The notes under the pieces were generated by a model, which was not told the DNA's origin, did not search any database, and saw nothing but the letters and a program-made list of their open reading frames with translations. Source: JBGTFE01 sp049799955 (GTDB lineage: Bacteria > Acidobacteriota > Blastocatellia > Pyrinomonadales > Pyrinomonadaceae). Taken from it: DNA of 64,000 nucleotides. Where the stretch lies: contig JBARIW010000039.1 in NCBI GenBank assembly GCA_049799955.1, forward strand, positions 9,148 through 73,147, written 5' to 3'. Each line of letters opens with the position of its first letter. Within the stretch, counting starts at the first letter, position 1. Shown here in pieces: positions 52,050 through 60,383 of the stretch. A program made the translations under genes and the position numbers.

Positions 52050-52340
52050 ATGGAAAACAGAAACAGATTTAACGACGAAAAAGAAGGCGGTTTCGAGCCG
52101 AACAATGACGAACAGAGACCTGATAGAGGTCCGCGCCGTTTTCAGCGCCGCCGTCAGAACCAGATTGTTCCCGATTATCTTGATTGGAAGGACGTTGATT
52201 ATTTGAAGAGATTTATTCCCGAACGCGGAAAGATTATGCCGCGCAGAATTTCGGGCGTTTCGGCAAAAGACCAACGCAGAATCGCAAAGGCAATCAAACG
52301 CGCGCGCGCAATGGCACTGCTGCCGTTCGTTGCGGATTAA
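52050..52340 (+). CDS. rpsR: 30S ribosomal protein S18
   Basis: The 96-residue protein has the S18 core IDYK-type segment (LDWKDVDYLKRFIPERGKI) and RISGVSAKDQRRIAKAIKRA followed by MALLPFV. An N-terminal extension of about 40 charged residues precedes it. GGAGG stands upstream. No zinc-binding Cys cluster is present. Confidence 0.95.
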   Translation: MENRNRFNDEKEGGFEPNNDEQRPDRGPRRFQRRRQNQIVPDYLDWKDVDYLKRFIPERGKIMPRRISGVSAKDQRRIAKAIKRARAMALLPFVAD

Positions 52341-52360
52341 TAAAAGGAGAAATTAAAATT

Positions 52361-52912
52361 ATGGCAACGACAAAAATTCTTTTACGCGAAGATGTGGACA
52401 ATCTCGGCGGACGCGGCGAAATCGTTAAGGTAAAAGCCGGATACGCGAGAAATTATCTGATTCCGCAAAAAATCGCCACGCTGGCGACGAAAGGCAACGT
52501 CAACCAAATCGCCAAGGAACGCGAAGCGCTTCTGAAAAAAGCTGCGGTTGAAAAATCGACCGCCGACGCGCAAGCCGGACAAATGCAGGACGTTTCGCTC
52601 GAATTCGTTCGCAAAGCGGGCGAAGGCGGAACGCTTTTCGGCTCGGTTACATCGATGGATATAGCCGAAGCTTTGCAGAAAAAAGGCTACGAAATCGACC
52701 GTCGCCGGATTATCCTGAAAGATACGATTAAGGAAACCGGCGATTTTACGGTCAACGTAAAGCTGCACCGCGAAGTTACGGTTGAAATTCCCGTAACGGT
52801 CAGAGCCGAAGGTGAGGAAGCCAAACCTAAAGAAACCGCTCCGGCAGAAACGGAAACGGCACAGGAAACAGGTGAGCAAACGGAAACTTCGACTGAAGAA
52901 ACGGAAAGCTAA
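52361..52912 (+). CDS. rplI: 50S ribosomal protein L9
   Basis: The 183-residue protein has the N-terminal L9 domain (ILLREDVDNLGGRGEIVKVK, AGYARNYLIPQKIATLAT) and the C-terminal domain (GEGGTLFGSVTSMDIAEALQ, RRIILKDTIKETGDFTVNVK), with an added acidic Thr/Glu-rich tail of about 35 residues. It is the third gene of the rpsF operon; two hairpins follow before dnaB. Confidence 0.95.
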   Translation: MATTKILLREDVDNLGGRGEIVKVKAGYARNYLIPQKIATLATKGNVNQIAKEREALLKKAAVEKSTADAQAGQMQDVSLEFVRKAGEGGTLFGSVTSMDIAEALQKKGYEIDRRRIILKDTIKETGDFTVNVKLHREVTVEIPVTVRAEGEEAKPKETAPAETETAQETGEQTETSTEETES

Positions 52913-52929
52913 AAAACTATAAAAATAAA

Positions 52930-53006
52930 TCGGTGAAATCTTTTGAGATTGACCGTTTTTGTAATAGAATCAAGACTGCAAGTTTGGAAAATTTGCAGTC
53001 TTTTTT
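52930..53006 (+). terminator. tandem terminators after rplI
   Basis: A weaker stem (CGGTGAAATC with GAGATTGACCG) at 52930-52960 is followed by a strong one: AAGACTGCAA with TTGCAGTCTT and T6 at 52972-53006. Confidence 0.85.
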
Positions 53007-53076
53007 ATCCAAAAAAATCAGTTTTGCGTAATTCAGAGTCTAAAATCTGACGACGGACAACTGGCTACTGACTAAA

Positions 53077-55698
53077 ATGGCAGCTTCAAATCCTGAATTT
53101 TCACGCGAACAATATCTTGAAAAACCTCTGCCTTCGAGCACGGAAAGCGAGCGCGTGATTCTGGGCGCGATTTTACTCGATAACCAATTAATCTCGCAGG
53201 CAATCGAAAATCTGGCAGCCGAGGATTTTTACTCGCCGCTACATCGCCGCGTTTTCAAAGCGATGACCGCGCTTTTTGAGCGCGCCGAGAGAATCGACCC
53301 GATTTTAATCGGCGAAGAACTCAAAAAAGACGGCTCAATCGATTCAATTGGCGGAATCGCCACAATCACAAATCTCACTTACGGGCTGCCGCATTTTTCC
53401 GACATTCTCGATTACACAAAAGTCGTCAAAGACAAGTCGATGGTGAGAAATCTCATCAAAGTCTGCAATCAAATTACCAGCGAAGCGCTCGCCGAAGAAG
53501 ACGACGCGGCAATGATTCTCGACCACGCCGAGCAGATGATTTTCGCGCTCGCCGACGAAAGAACGCGCGAAGGCTTCGCACACGTCAAACCCGTCGCCGA
53601 ATCTGTTTTGGCGAAAGTTCAGGAATACGCCAAGCGCGAATCTCACGCGCTGACCGGACTTGCCACCGGATTTCGCGATTTGGACGAAAAAACTTCCGGC
53701 TTGCAAAAGACGGATTTGATTATCGTCGCCGCGCGTCCTTCAATGGGAAAATGCCTTAATGCAGAAAGCGAAATAATTTTAGCAGACGCAAGTGTTTCGA
53801 CAATCGAAGAAATTTACCATCAAAAAAGCGCCAAATTGCTGACTATTAAAGACGATTTTAAATTCACTCTGACCGATGCTTCCGATTTTATCGATGATGG
53901 CATTAAGCCTGTCTTTCGAGTTACAACCAGACTCGGCAGGCAGATTGAAACGACGATTACCCATCCTTTTCTGACAATAAACGGCTGGCAGAAATTGGAA
54001 GAATTAAAACCGAGCGATAAAATTGCAGTCCCGCGCATTTTGAATATTTTCGGGAAAACGGTTTGGCGCAAATGTGAAGTTAAAATTTTGGCTTACTTGC
54101 TTGGTGATGGATGTTTGACAAAAAAATCGCCTGAATTTACAGTCGGCAAATTTAATTTGAAAGATGATTTTGTCGCCTCTGTTGAAACATTCGGCGAAGT
54201 CGAAGCGATACAGTCTAATTCGGCAAATCGAACTTATTCATTGCGCGTTCGTAAGATTGGCGGAAAAACTCAGGGTAAGAATTCTTTGACACTTTGGCTT
54301 AAGAAATTAGGTGTTTGGGGCTGTAATTCACATACAAAATTTATTCCTAAAGATGTTTTTACGTTAAAAAAAGAACTTTTGGCTTTATTTATCAATCGAT
54401 TATTCTCAACCGACGGTTGGGCAAGTATTTTAACGAGCGGGCAAATTCAAATCGGTTTTGCGTCTGTAAGCGAAAAAATGATTCGTCAGATTCAACATCT
54501 GCTTTTACGATTCGGTGTTATTGCTAATTTGAAAAAACGAAGCATTAAATATAAAGATTCTCGAAATCGAGCCTGGCAGTTGGATATTACCGATTCCAAA
54601 TCAATCAAAACATTTGCGTCAGAAATTGGAATTTTTGGAAAGGAAAAAAAAATCGGTGAAATTTTAGAAATTCTCGAAAATAGAAACTATCAAACAAATA
54701 AAGATTTAGTTCCGATTGAAGTTTGGGAGTATATTTCAGCTATCAAAGGATTGGAATCATGGTCTTCGCTGGCAAGACGGGCTGAAATAAAAGGCTATAC
54801 AAATGTTCACGCAGGGAAGCGCGCGCCAACACGCCAAAGACTCTCAAAATTTGCCGCAGCATTGAGCGACAAATATTTAGAAAATCTTTCCGAAAGCGAA
54901 ATTTTTTGGGACGAAATAGTTTCTATTGAATACGCCGGAAACAAACAGGTTTACGATTTGACGATTCCAAAAACGCACAATTTTGTCGCCAACGATATTT
55001 GCGTTCACAACACGGCTCTATGTCTAACGCTTGCACAAAATGCGGCGATTTTAGAGAAGGCTGTCGTCGCGGTTTTTTCGCTTGAAATGTCAAAAGAACA
55101 GCTCGTCATGCGTATGCTCAGTTCGGAGGCAAAAGTTGACGCGCATCGTTTTCGCACGGGTTATCTGACACGCGACGAATGGGGAAGACTTGCCGAGGCA
55201 ATCGGGACGCTTTCGGACGCGAAAATATTTATTGATGATACGGCGGGAATTTCGGTTCTGGAAATGCGCGCCAAAACGCGAAGGCTTTTTGCGGAACAGA
55301 AAAAGCTCGATTTGATTGTCGTCGATTACCTCCAACTTATGTCCGGTTCGGGACGCACGGAGTCCAGACAACAGGAAGTTTCGGCAATTTCGCGCGAGCT
55401 AAAAGGTCTGGCGAAGGAACTGAATGTTCCGATTGTCGCGCTTTCGCAGCTTTCGCGCGCGCCCGAAGCGAGAAATCCGCCCAGACCGATGATGTCGGAT
55501 TTGCGCGAATCAGGCTCGATTGAACAGGACGCGGACGTTGTAGCTTTTATTTATCGTGAAGATTATTACAAACCGACCGAAGAAAATGCGGGCATTGCCG
55601 AGCTTTTGATTTCAAAGCAGAGAAACGGTCCGACCGGAACAGTAAAACTCGCGTTTTTGAAAGAATTTACCAGATTTGAAGATTATTACGGAGGATAA
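53077..55698 (+). CDS. dnaB: replicative DNA helicase DnaB interrupted by an intein
   Basis: The 873-residue precursor splits into a 453-residue DnaB and a 420-residue intein. DnaB has the N-terminal domain (PLPSSTESERVILGAILLDN), linker helix, and RecA-like core. The P-loop is split: ARPSMGK (ending Lys225) before the intein, TALCLTLAQN (Thr646) after, restoring GKT. Walker B (IVVDYLQLMSG) and RQQEVSAISRELKGLAKEL follow. It unwinds DNA at the replication fork as a hexamer. Without splicing the enzyme would have no ATP site. It follows rplI, as in many bacteria. Confidence 0.97.
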   Translation: MAASNPEFSREQYLEKPLPSSTESERVILGAILLDNQLISQAIENLAAEDFYSPLHRRVFKAMTALFERAERIDPILIGEELKKDGSIDSIGGIATITNLTYGLPHFSDILDYTKVVKDKSMVRNLIKVCNQITSEALAEEDDAAMILDHAEQMIFALADERTREGFAHVKPVAESVLAKVQEYAKRESHALTGLATGFRDLDEKTSGLQKTDLIIVAARPSMGKCLNAESEIILADASVSTIEEIYHQKSAKLLTIKDDFKFTLTDASDFIDDGIKPVFRVTTRLGRQIETTITHPFLTINGWQKLEELKPSDKIAVPRILNIFGKTVWRKCEVKILAYLLGDGCLTKKSPEFTVGKFNLKDDFVASVETFGEVEAIQSNSANRTYSLRVRKIGGKTQGKNSLTLWLKKLGVWGCNSHTKFIPKDVFTLKKELLALFINRLFSTDGWASILTSGQIQIGFASVSEKMIRQIQHLLLRFGVIANLKKRSIKYKDSRNRAWQLDITDSKSIKTFASEIGIFGKEKKIGEILEILENRNYQTNKDLVPIEVWEYISAIKGLESWSSLARRAEIKGYTNVHAGKRAPTRQRLSKFAAALSDKYLENLSESEIFWDEIVSIEYAGNKQVYDLTIPKTHNFVANDICVHNTALCLTLAQNAAILEKAVVAVFSLEMSKEQLVMRMLSSEAKVDAHRFRTGYLTRDEWGRLAEAIGTLSDAKIFIDDTAGISVLEMRAKTRRLFAEQKKLDLIVVDYLQLMSGSGRTESRQQEVSAISRELKGLAKELNVPIVALSQLSRAPEARNPPRPMMSDLRESGSIEQDADVVAFIYREDYYKPTEENAGIAELLISKQRNGPTGTVKLAFLKEFTRFEDYYGG
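53752..55011 (+). mobile_element. DnaB intein with LAGLIDADG (DOD) endonuclease
   Basis: Residues 226-645 (420 residues). It starts Cys1 (CLNAESEIILADASVSTIEE). Block B is IETTITHPFLT with Thr-x-x-His, and the endonuclease motifs are LAYLLGDGCLT and LFINRLFSTDGWAS. It ends ...NFVANDICVHN, with Thr as the +1 extein residue. The frame is open. It sits in the Walker A P-loop, between GK and T. Confidence 0.95.
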
Positions 55699-55700
55699 AA

Positions 55701-56225
55701 ATGAGCGAAGATTTACGTTATCCGGTTGGAAAATTCGAGCCGGTCGGGGAAGTTACGCCGGAGCTTAGACGGGAATTCATTCAAACGATTACGGATTTAC
55801 CGCAAAATTTGGCGCGTACGGTTGAAGGATTAAACGACGAACAGCTCGATACGCCGTATCGTCCCGGCGGCTGGACGGTGCGGCAGACGGTTCATCATGT
55901 TGCCGATAGTCATCTGAATTCATATTGCCGCTTCAAGCTCGCCGTAACGGAAGAAAAGCCGACAATTCGCCCTTATTATGAAGACCGTTGGGCTGAACTT
56001 GCTGACAGCAAACTGCCGATTGATGTTTCTTTGAGTCTTATCGAAGGCATTCATACGCGCTGGGTTGCTCTGCTCGAATCGTTTACCGACGAAGATTTTG
56101 CGAAGGAATTAATTCATCCCGAATCAGGCGTTTGGACGATGGATAAATTTCTCGGTCTTTACGATTGGCACTCGAAGCATCATACGGCGCACATCGCAAA
56201 GCTGCGCGAGAGAAACGGCTGGTAA
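55701..56225 (+). CDS. DinB/YfiT-family putative metal-dependent hydrolase
   Basis: The 174-residue protein begins LRYPVGKFEPVGEVTPELR, as in YfiT/bacillithiol-transferase-like DinB proteins. Conserved histidines are in GGWTVRQTVHHVADSHLNSY and YDWHSKHHTAHI, fitting the three-His metal site. These are thiol transferases or hydrolases in some bacteria; the substrate here is unknown. It starts two bases after the dnaB stop codon. Confidence 0.88.
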   Translation: MSEDLRYPVGKFEPVGEVTPELRREFIQTITDLPQNLARTVEGLNDEQLDTPYRPGGWTVRQTVHHVADSHLNSYCRFKLAVTEEKPTIRPYYEDRWAELADSKLPIDVSLSLIEGIHTRWVALLESFTDEDFAKELIHPESGVWTMDKFLGLYDWHSKHHTAHIAKLRERNGW

Positions 56226-56269
56226 ACAAATGTAAAAAATGAAAAATCTCCCGGAAAAAGGAGTCAAAA

Positions 56270-57427
56270 ATGTCGGAAGAAACAGGACAAAATCGACTTT
56301 TATCATTGGATGTTTTTCGCGGAATAACCATCGCGGGAATGGTTCTGGTAAATAATCCGGGAACGTGGAGCGCGATTTATCCGCCGCTCGAACACGCCGA
56401 ATGGAACGGCTGGACGCCGACGGATTTGGTCTTTCCTTTTTTTCTTTTCATTGTCGGCGTCTCCGTCGCGCTCGCGCTCGGCAAAAGGGTCGAGACAAAC
56501 GGCATAAGTCGTGAAATTTATCTGAAAATCTTTCGCCGGACGCTTCTTATTTTCGGACTCGGACTTTTTCTCGCAACATTTCCTTTCTATAATTTCACAA
56601 AAGGCGAATGGCTCGATTTTTCGACCGTCAGGATAATGGGCGTTTTGCAGCGAATCGCCGTTTGTTATCTGGTCGCGTCCTTGATTTTCATTCGCACAAA
56701 CTGGCGGCAGCAAACGATTATCGCCGCTGTTCTGCTTCTGCTTTATTGGGCTTTGATGACTCTGATAAACGTTCCGGGCTGCGAAATTACGACGTTTAAC
56801 GATAAAGCCTGCAATCTCGCCGCGTATATAGATAGAACGATTTTGACTGAAAATCACATCTGGCGCTCGGCAAAAGTTTACGACCCGGAAGGATTGCTGA
56901 GCACGATTCCGGCGATTGCGACGACGATTGCCGGAATTTTGTGCGGGCATTGGCTTCGGACAAAACGCGACGATATGGAAAAAGTCGCGGCGATGTTCTT
57001 TTTCGGCGTTTCACTTATCGTCTTCGGTTGGATTTGGAGCTTCTGGTTTCCGATTAATAAGGCTTTGTGGACAAGTTCTTATGTCGTTTTCACAGCGGGA
57101 ATGGCTTTGTGTTTTCTCGGTTTTTGCTACTGGCTGATTGATATTAAAAATTACAAAATCTGGACGAAGCCGTTCGTGATTTTCGGCGTCAACGCGCTCG
57201 CTTTGTTCGTCGGTTCGGGCATAATGGCGAGGCTTTTAGGCTTGATAAAAGTTTCTTGGGACGCCGAAGGCAAAAGCGTTTCGCTTCAGCAATGGATTTT
57301 CGGCAACATTTTTCTGCTGCTCGCCGCGCCGATAAACGCGTCTTTGATGTATGCGATTTGTTTTATTCTCGTCTGGCTGTTTCTGATGTGGCTTTTATAT
57401 CGAAAGCGAATTTTTATAAAGGTTTAG
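56270..57427 (+). CDS. DUF5009/heparan-alpha-glucosaminide N-acetyltransferase-like membrane protein
   Basis: The 385-residue protein has about ten hydrophobic segments. The N-terminal signature RLLSLDVFRGITIAGMVLVN, then PTDLVFPFFLFIVGVSVALA, is typical of this acyltransferase family (YeiB/NagX-like). It is predicted to transfer acetyl groups to sugars across the inner membrane; the acceptor is not known. GGAG lies upstream of ATG 56270. Confidence 0.9.
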   Translation: MSEETGQNRLLSLDVFRGITIAGMVLVNNPGTWSAIYPPLEHAEWNGWTPTDLVFPFFLFIVGVSVALALGKRVETNGISREIYLKIFRRTLLIFGLGLFLATFPFYNFTKGEWLDFSTVRIMGVLQRIAVCYLVASLIFIRTNWRQQTIIAAVLLLLYWALMTLINVPGCEITTFNDKACNLAAYIDRTILTENHIWRSAKVYDPEGLLSTIPAIATTIAGILCGHWLRTKRDDMEKVAAMFFFGVSLIVFGWIWSFWFPINKALWTSSYVVFTAGMALCFLGFCYWLIDIKNYKIWTKPFVIFGVNALALFVGSGIMARLLGLIKVSWDAEGKSVSLQQWIFGNIFLLLAAPINASLMYAICFILVWLFLMWLLYRKRIFIKV

Positions 57428-57432
57428 AAAAA

Positions 57433-57531
57433 GAGATTTCACCGCAGAGACGCGGAGACGCAGAGGAAAAAATAGAAACGGAAAACGATAAAATTTCTCT
57501 CTTAATCTCTGCGTCTCTGCGGTGAAATCTC
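57433..57531. repeat. inverted repeat with GCAGAGAC words
   Basis: GAGATTTCACCGCAGAGACG and its complement CGTCTCTGCGGTGAAATCTC pair closely, with roughly 8-bp words in the arms. It lies between convergent genes and ends one base from the DUF4139 stop. Confidence 0.85.
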
Positions 57532-59718
57532 TTAATTTATCGAAAAAGCCCGAATCGCGTTGGCAAGCTCGGTTTCAAGACGCTGTTTTTCTGCCTGCAT
57601 CGCTCGCCTTTCCTTTTCTATCTCTTCAAGACGCGATTCCTGCTGGTTTACCTTGTCGATGTAGCGCGTAATCAAAGCCTTTGCTTCAGCCGTTTTCGAA
57701 AGCGCCTCGATATTTTCGCGCAGGCGTTTCTGGTCGGCGGAAATATTATTGACTTCATTGTCGAGCGCGGCGAGATTTGAGCTGATTTGATTGATTGCAA
57801 TCTGCGTATCAATCAGTTTTTCAAGCTTAGCCTTTGTCGTTTCGTCGATATACCGGCGCGTGATAAAAAGCGCCAAATCATTTCGCGTCAGCGACGTGAG
57901 CTGGTAACTTTCATAAAGCGACTGTCTTTCGGTAATCGTAATTTTCTTGTCTTCAAGCCCCGCAAGCTCGACGCGGAAACGATGATAACGCTGCGTCGTG
58001 TATTCGGGTTTCGGCGAATCTTCCGAAAGCTCCCAACCGTCGCGCTGCGGATATTCGATGTATAAAACCTTTGCGTGGTCGGTCTGATTCGAAATCTCGT
58101 ATGTTTTTTCGATTGTTTGATAATACTGAACCTGTAGAACGCCGTTGACAACTTTGACCGTTTTGGCAGGCTCGCGGTCTGCTTTTGAACGGACGCGGAT
58201 GTGCGTTCCCAAATCGAGCGCGTAAGAGATTAATCTTTGTTCTTTCGGCTTGAGACGTTCCATCAAGGCTTCGCCCGCGTAGGCGTCGCGGTCAATCACG
58301 GTCAGACTTCCGGTTTCGAGCGTCAGATTCGTTGTATTTTTCAAAAGCAGTCCGCTGAAAGGTCTGTCCGGCTTGACGGCTTCGTTATAAACCGAGATTC
58401 TTTCGCCTTCCATTTTCGTTTGAACAATCGGAATCAAAGCCGAACGGTCGCGCAGAACCGTAACGGGCTGAGCGATTCGATATTCGAACAAATCACCGAT
58501 TTCTTCGCCCGTCGCGGCAGTCGTTACGCCGGACTGATTGTTTAATAACGCCTGACTGATGGTGGTCGGGCTATCGGCAGTTACTTCTACCGTGCTGGAA
58601 TTCGAAGATTCCTGCCCGTCAGTTAGATAAACATTCGAGGTTCTTCTGCCGTTCACGGGCAAATTAGAAATTTGTTGTTTTGAAACATTAGATGTACTGT
58701 CCGCATCTCCATTTCCTTCACCATTTCCTACGCCGCCCTGAGGCTCGTAAACCTGTGGCGTAAGTTTCAAATCATTCGGAATCGGAACGATTGGACGATA
58801 ACGGTAAAAGGGCTGCTGAATCGGCTGGACGAACGAAATCGGCGAGCCGGAAACCAAAGATAGCTGCACGTTTTGCCAGTCTTCGTCGCTGACGTTATCG
58901 ACAATCGCCCATCCCTGAAAAAACGGTTTGCCGGCTTCGTCCAGAACGACGCGATAAGTCGTTTTCCAAATCGGCGCGGCGATAATATAGCTGACGACCA
59001 TCTCGCGCTGTCCCGCGCCGTCCGAGGTCACGGTGATTGTTTTGGCGTCTCTGCGTCTGGATAAAGCCGACGCGTCGGCAAATTCGCTGACATCGCGCTT
59101 CGTTCCTTCTTCGAGCAATTTCACCGAGCGAACGTCAGCCAAATCAAAGCTCGAAATCTCGCCCGATTCGGACGCGATAACGAGAAAATGCGTGATAACC
59201 GGCGGTTTTGTCGCGTCAATCTGCGCGCTGCGTCTTTCGACCGTGAGAATCGAGCCGACAGCCGCGCCTTTTGAAGATGTAATCGCCACCTTCGCGCCCT
59301 GAAGCTGCGATAAAACTCCGGCAAGCCCGCCGCCCGCCGTCTGGTTTGTTTCCGAATCGATTGAAAAGGGAATTTCCGACATCTGCGCCGAAACCGGAGC
59401 CGAAGAATTGTAGCTGACCGCGCCGATTCTGCCCTGTCCCAAATCCAAAACTGTCATCGACTTTAAAACATCATCAACCTGAGATTGTTTGAACGAAAGA
59501 TTGACCTCGACATTGCCCGAAACAATCCCGCGCCGCTCGATATAAGCCACGCCGTTCGAATAAAGAATCACGCGCTTAATCGGCAGAACGTCCGTGTTTG
59601 AAGCTTGATTTGCGACGGTTGTTTGTTTGATTTTATTAGCCGAATAATTTCTTTTGACCTGCGCCTGCATCGAAATTGAACACACCAATACTAACGCGAG
59701 AAGAACTCTGATTTTCAT
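57532..59718 (-). CDS. DUF4139 secreted protein with low-complexity insert
   Basis: The 728-residue protein has a signal peptide (IRVLLALVLVCSISMQAQ), an N-terminal mucoidy-inhibitor-like domain (KRVILYSNGVAYIERRG, SFKQSQVDDVLKSMTVLDLG), the central DUF4139 region (IAAPIWKTTYRVVLDEAGKP, NVSDEDWQNVQLSLVSG) and a C-terminal coiled coil (about 640-722). Between residues 327 and 405 it carries a Gly/Asn/Ser-rich insert with ISNLPVNGRRTSNVYLTDGQ, a phrase like those in acidobacterial TonB-dependent receptor plugs. Function unknown; likely cell-envelope. Confidence 0.85.
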   Translation of the reverse strand: MKIRVLLALVLVCSISMQAQVKRNYSANKIKQTTVANQASNTDVLPIKRVILYSNGVAYIERRGIVSGNVEVNLSFKQSQVDDVLKSMTVLDLGQGRIGAVSYNSSAPVSAQMSEIPFSIDSETNQTAGGGLAGVLSQLQGAKVAITSSKGAAVGSILTVERRSAQIDATKPPVITHFLVIASESGEISSFDLADVRSVKLLEEGTKRDVSEFADASALSRRRDAKTITVTSDGAGQREMVVSYIIAAPIWKTTYRVVLDEAGKPFFQGWAIVDNVSDEDWQNVQLSLVSGSPISFVQPIQQPFYRYRPIVPIPNDLKLTPQVYEPQGGVGNGEGNGDADSTSNVSKQQISNLPVNGRRTSNVYLTDGQESSNSSTVEVTADSPTTISQALLNNQSGVTTAATGEEIGDLFEYRIAQPVTVLRDRSALIPIVQTKMEGERISVYNEAVKPDRPFSGLLLKNTTNLTLETGSLTVIDRDAYAGEALMERLKPKEQRLISYALDLGTHIRVRSKADREPAKTVKVVNGVLQVQYYQTIEKTYEISNQTDHAKVLYIEYPQRDGWELSEDSPKPEYTTQRYHRFRVELAGLEDKKITITERQSLYESYQLTSLTRNDLALFITRRYIDETTKAKLEKLIDTQIAINQISSNLAALDNEVNNISADQKRLRENIEALSKTAEAKALITRYIDKVNQQESRLEEIEKERRAMQAEKQRLETELANAIRAFSIN

Positions 59719-59871
59719 TGTTTTATTTTCCTGTTTTTAAGATAGGTTTCCGCGAAAACTGTACAACAAGATGAGACGAAAAGCCAATAAGTTTGCTCGC
59801 AGGGCAAAAGTTGGCGGAATTAAAAAAAATGATTGGGAGCGAGTACAGCTTGTCAAAAATCGCCCGAATTA

Positions 59872-60273
59872 TTAAAACTTTTTACTTTCATTGGTTGAAT
59901 TGTTAGTTGATTCTTTAGTTTTAAAACGGTCAATCTGCGTTTTATATTCGCGGCATTCTTTAGCCTGCTGGGTTTTGTCCTTTTTGTTTTTCTCGATGCT
60001 TTGCTTGAGATTTTCGCGGATTTTATTCAGCGCGGCGCGTTTTCCGGCTTTAGTCAGCATATCGTCTTCGTCATTGTTTGCAAGCTTCGTCAAATCGTCA
60101 AAAGCTTCGTCGCATTCGGCAATGCCGATTTTTTCTTCGCCGACGGTCGAATCGACCGCTTTATCGGGCAGAGTTTTATTCGAATTGCTTTGCGTTTGGT
60201 TAAAATAGCTGCAACCCAAAACGGAAATGAACAAAATCGCCGCCGCCGTTAAAAGTAAATATTTATTTTTCAT
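59872..60273 (-). CDS. lipoprotein of unknown function
   Basis: ATG 60273 starts a lipoprotein signal (LLLTAAAILFISVLGC) with lipobox VLGC (Cys about 20). The 133-residue product is charged and mostly helical (KAGKRAALNKIRENLKQSIE), with an acidic/Ser-rich C-terminus. A longer in-frame start at 60294 is possible. No family is recognised. It is separated from uvrD by an inverted repeat. Confidence 0.75.
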   Translation of the reverse strand: MKNKYLLLTAAAILFISVLGCSYFNQTQSNSNKTLPDKAVDSTVGEEKIGIAECDEAFDDLTKLANNDEDDMLTKAGKRAALNKIRENLKQSIEKNKKDKTQQAKECREYKTQIDRFKTKESTNNSTNESKKF

Positions 60274-60284
60274 AGTATAAAAAC

Positions 60285-60380
60285 TAAGATTCAAGATTTA
60301 AGATTCAAAATTTAAGATTCAAGATTTAAGATTTGGATTTGAATTTTGAATCTTAAATCTTAAATCTTGAATCTTAAATC
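60285..60380. repeat. inverted repeat with ATTCAAG/ATTTAAG words
   Basis: Five or more 7-bp words in each arm, using the same word as the elements flanking prs, lie between the lipoprotein gene and the end of uvrD. Confidence 0.85.
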
Positions 60381-60383
60381 GCC

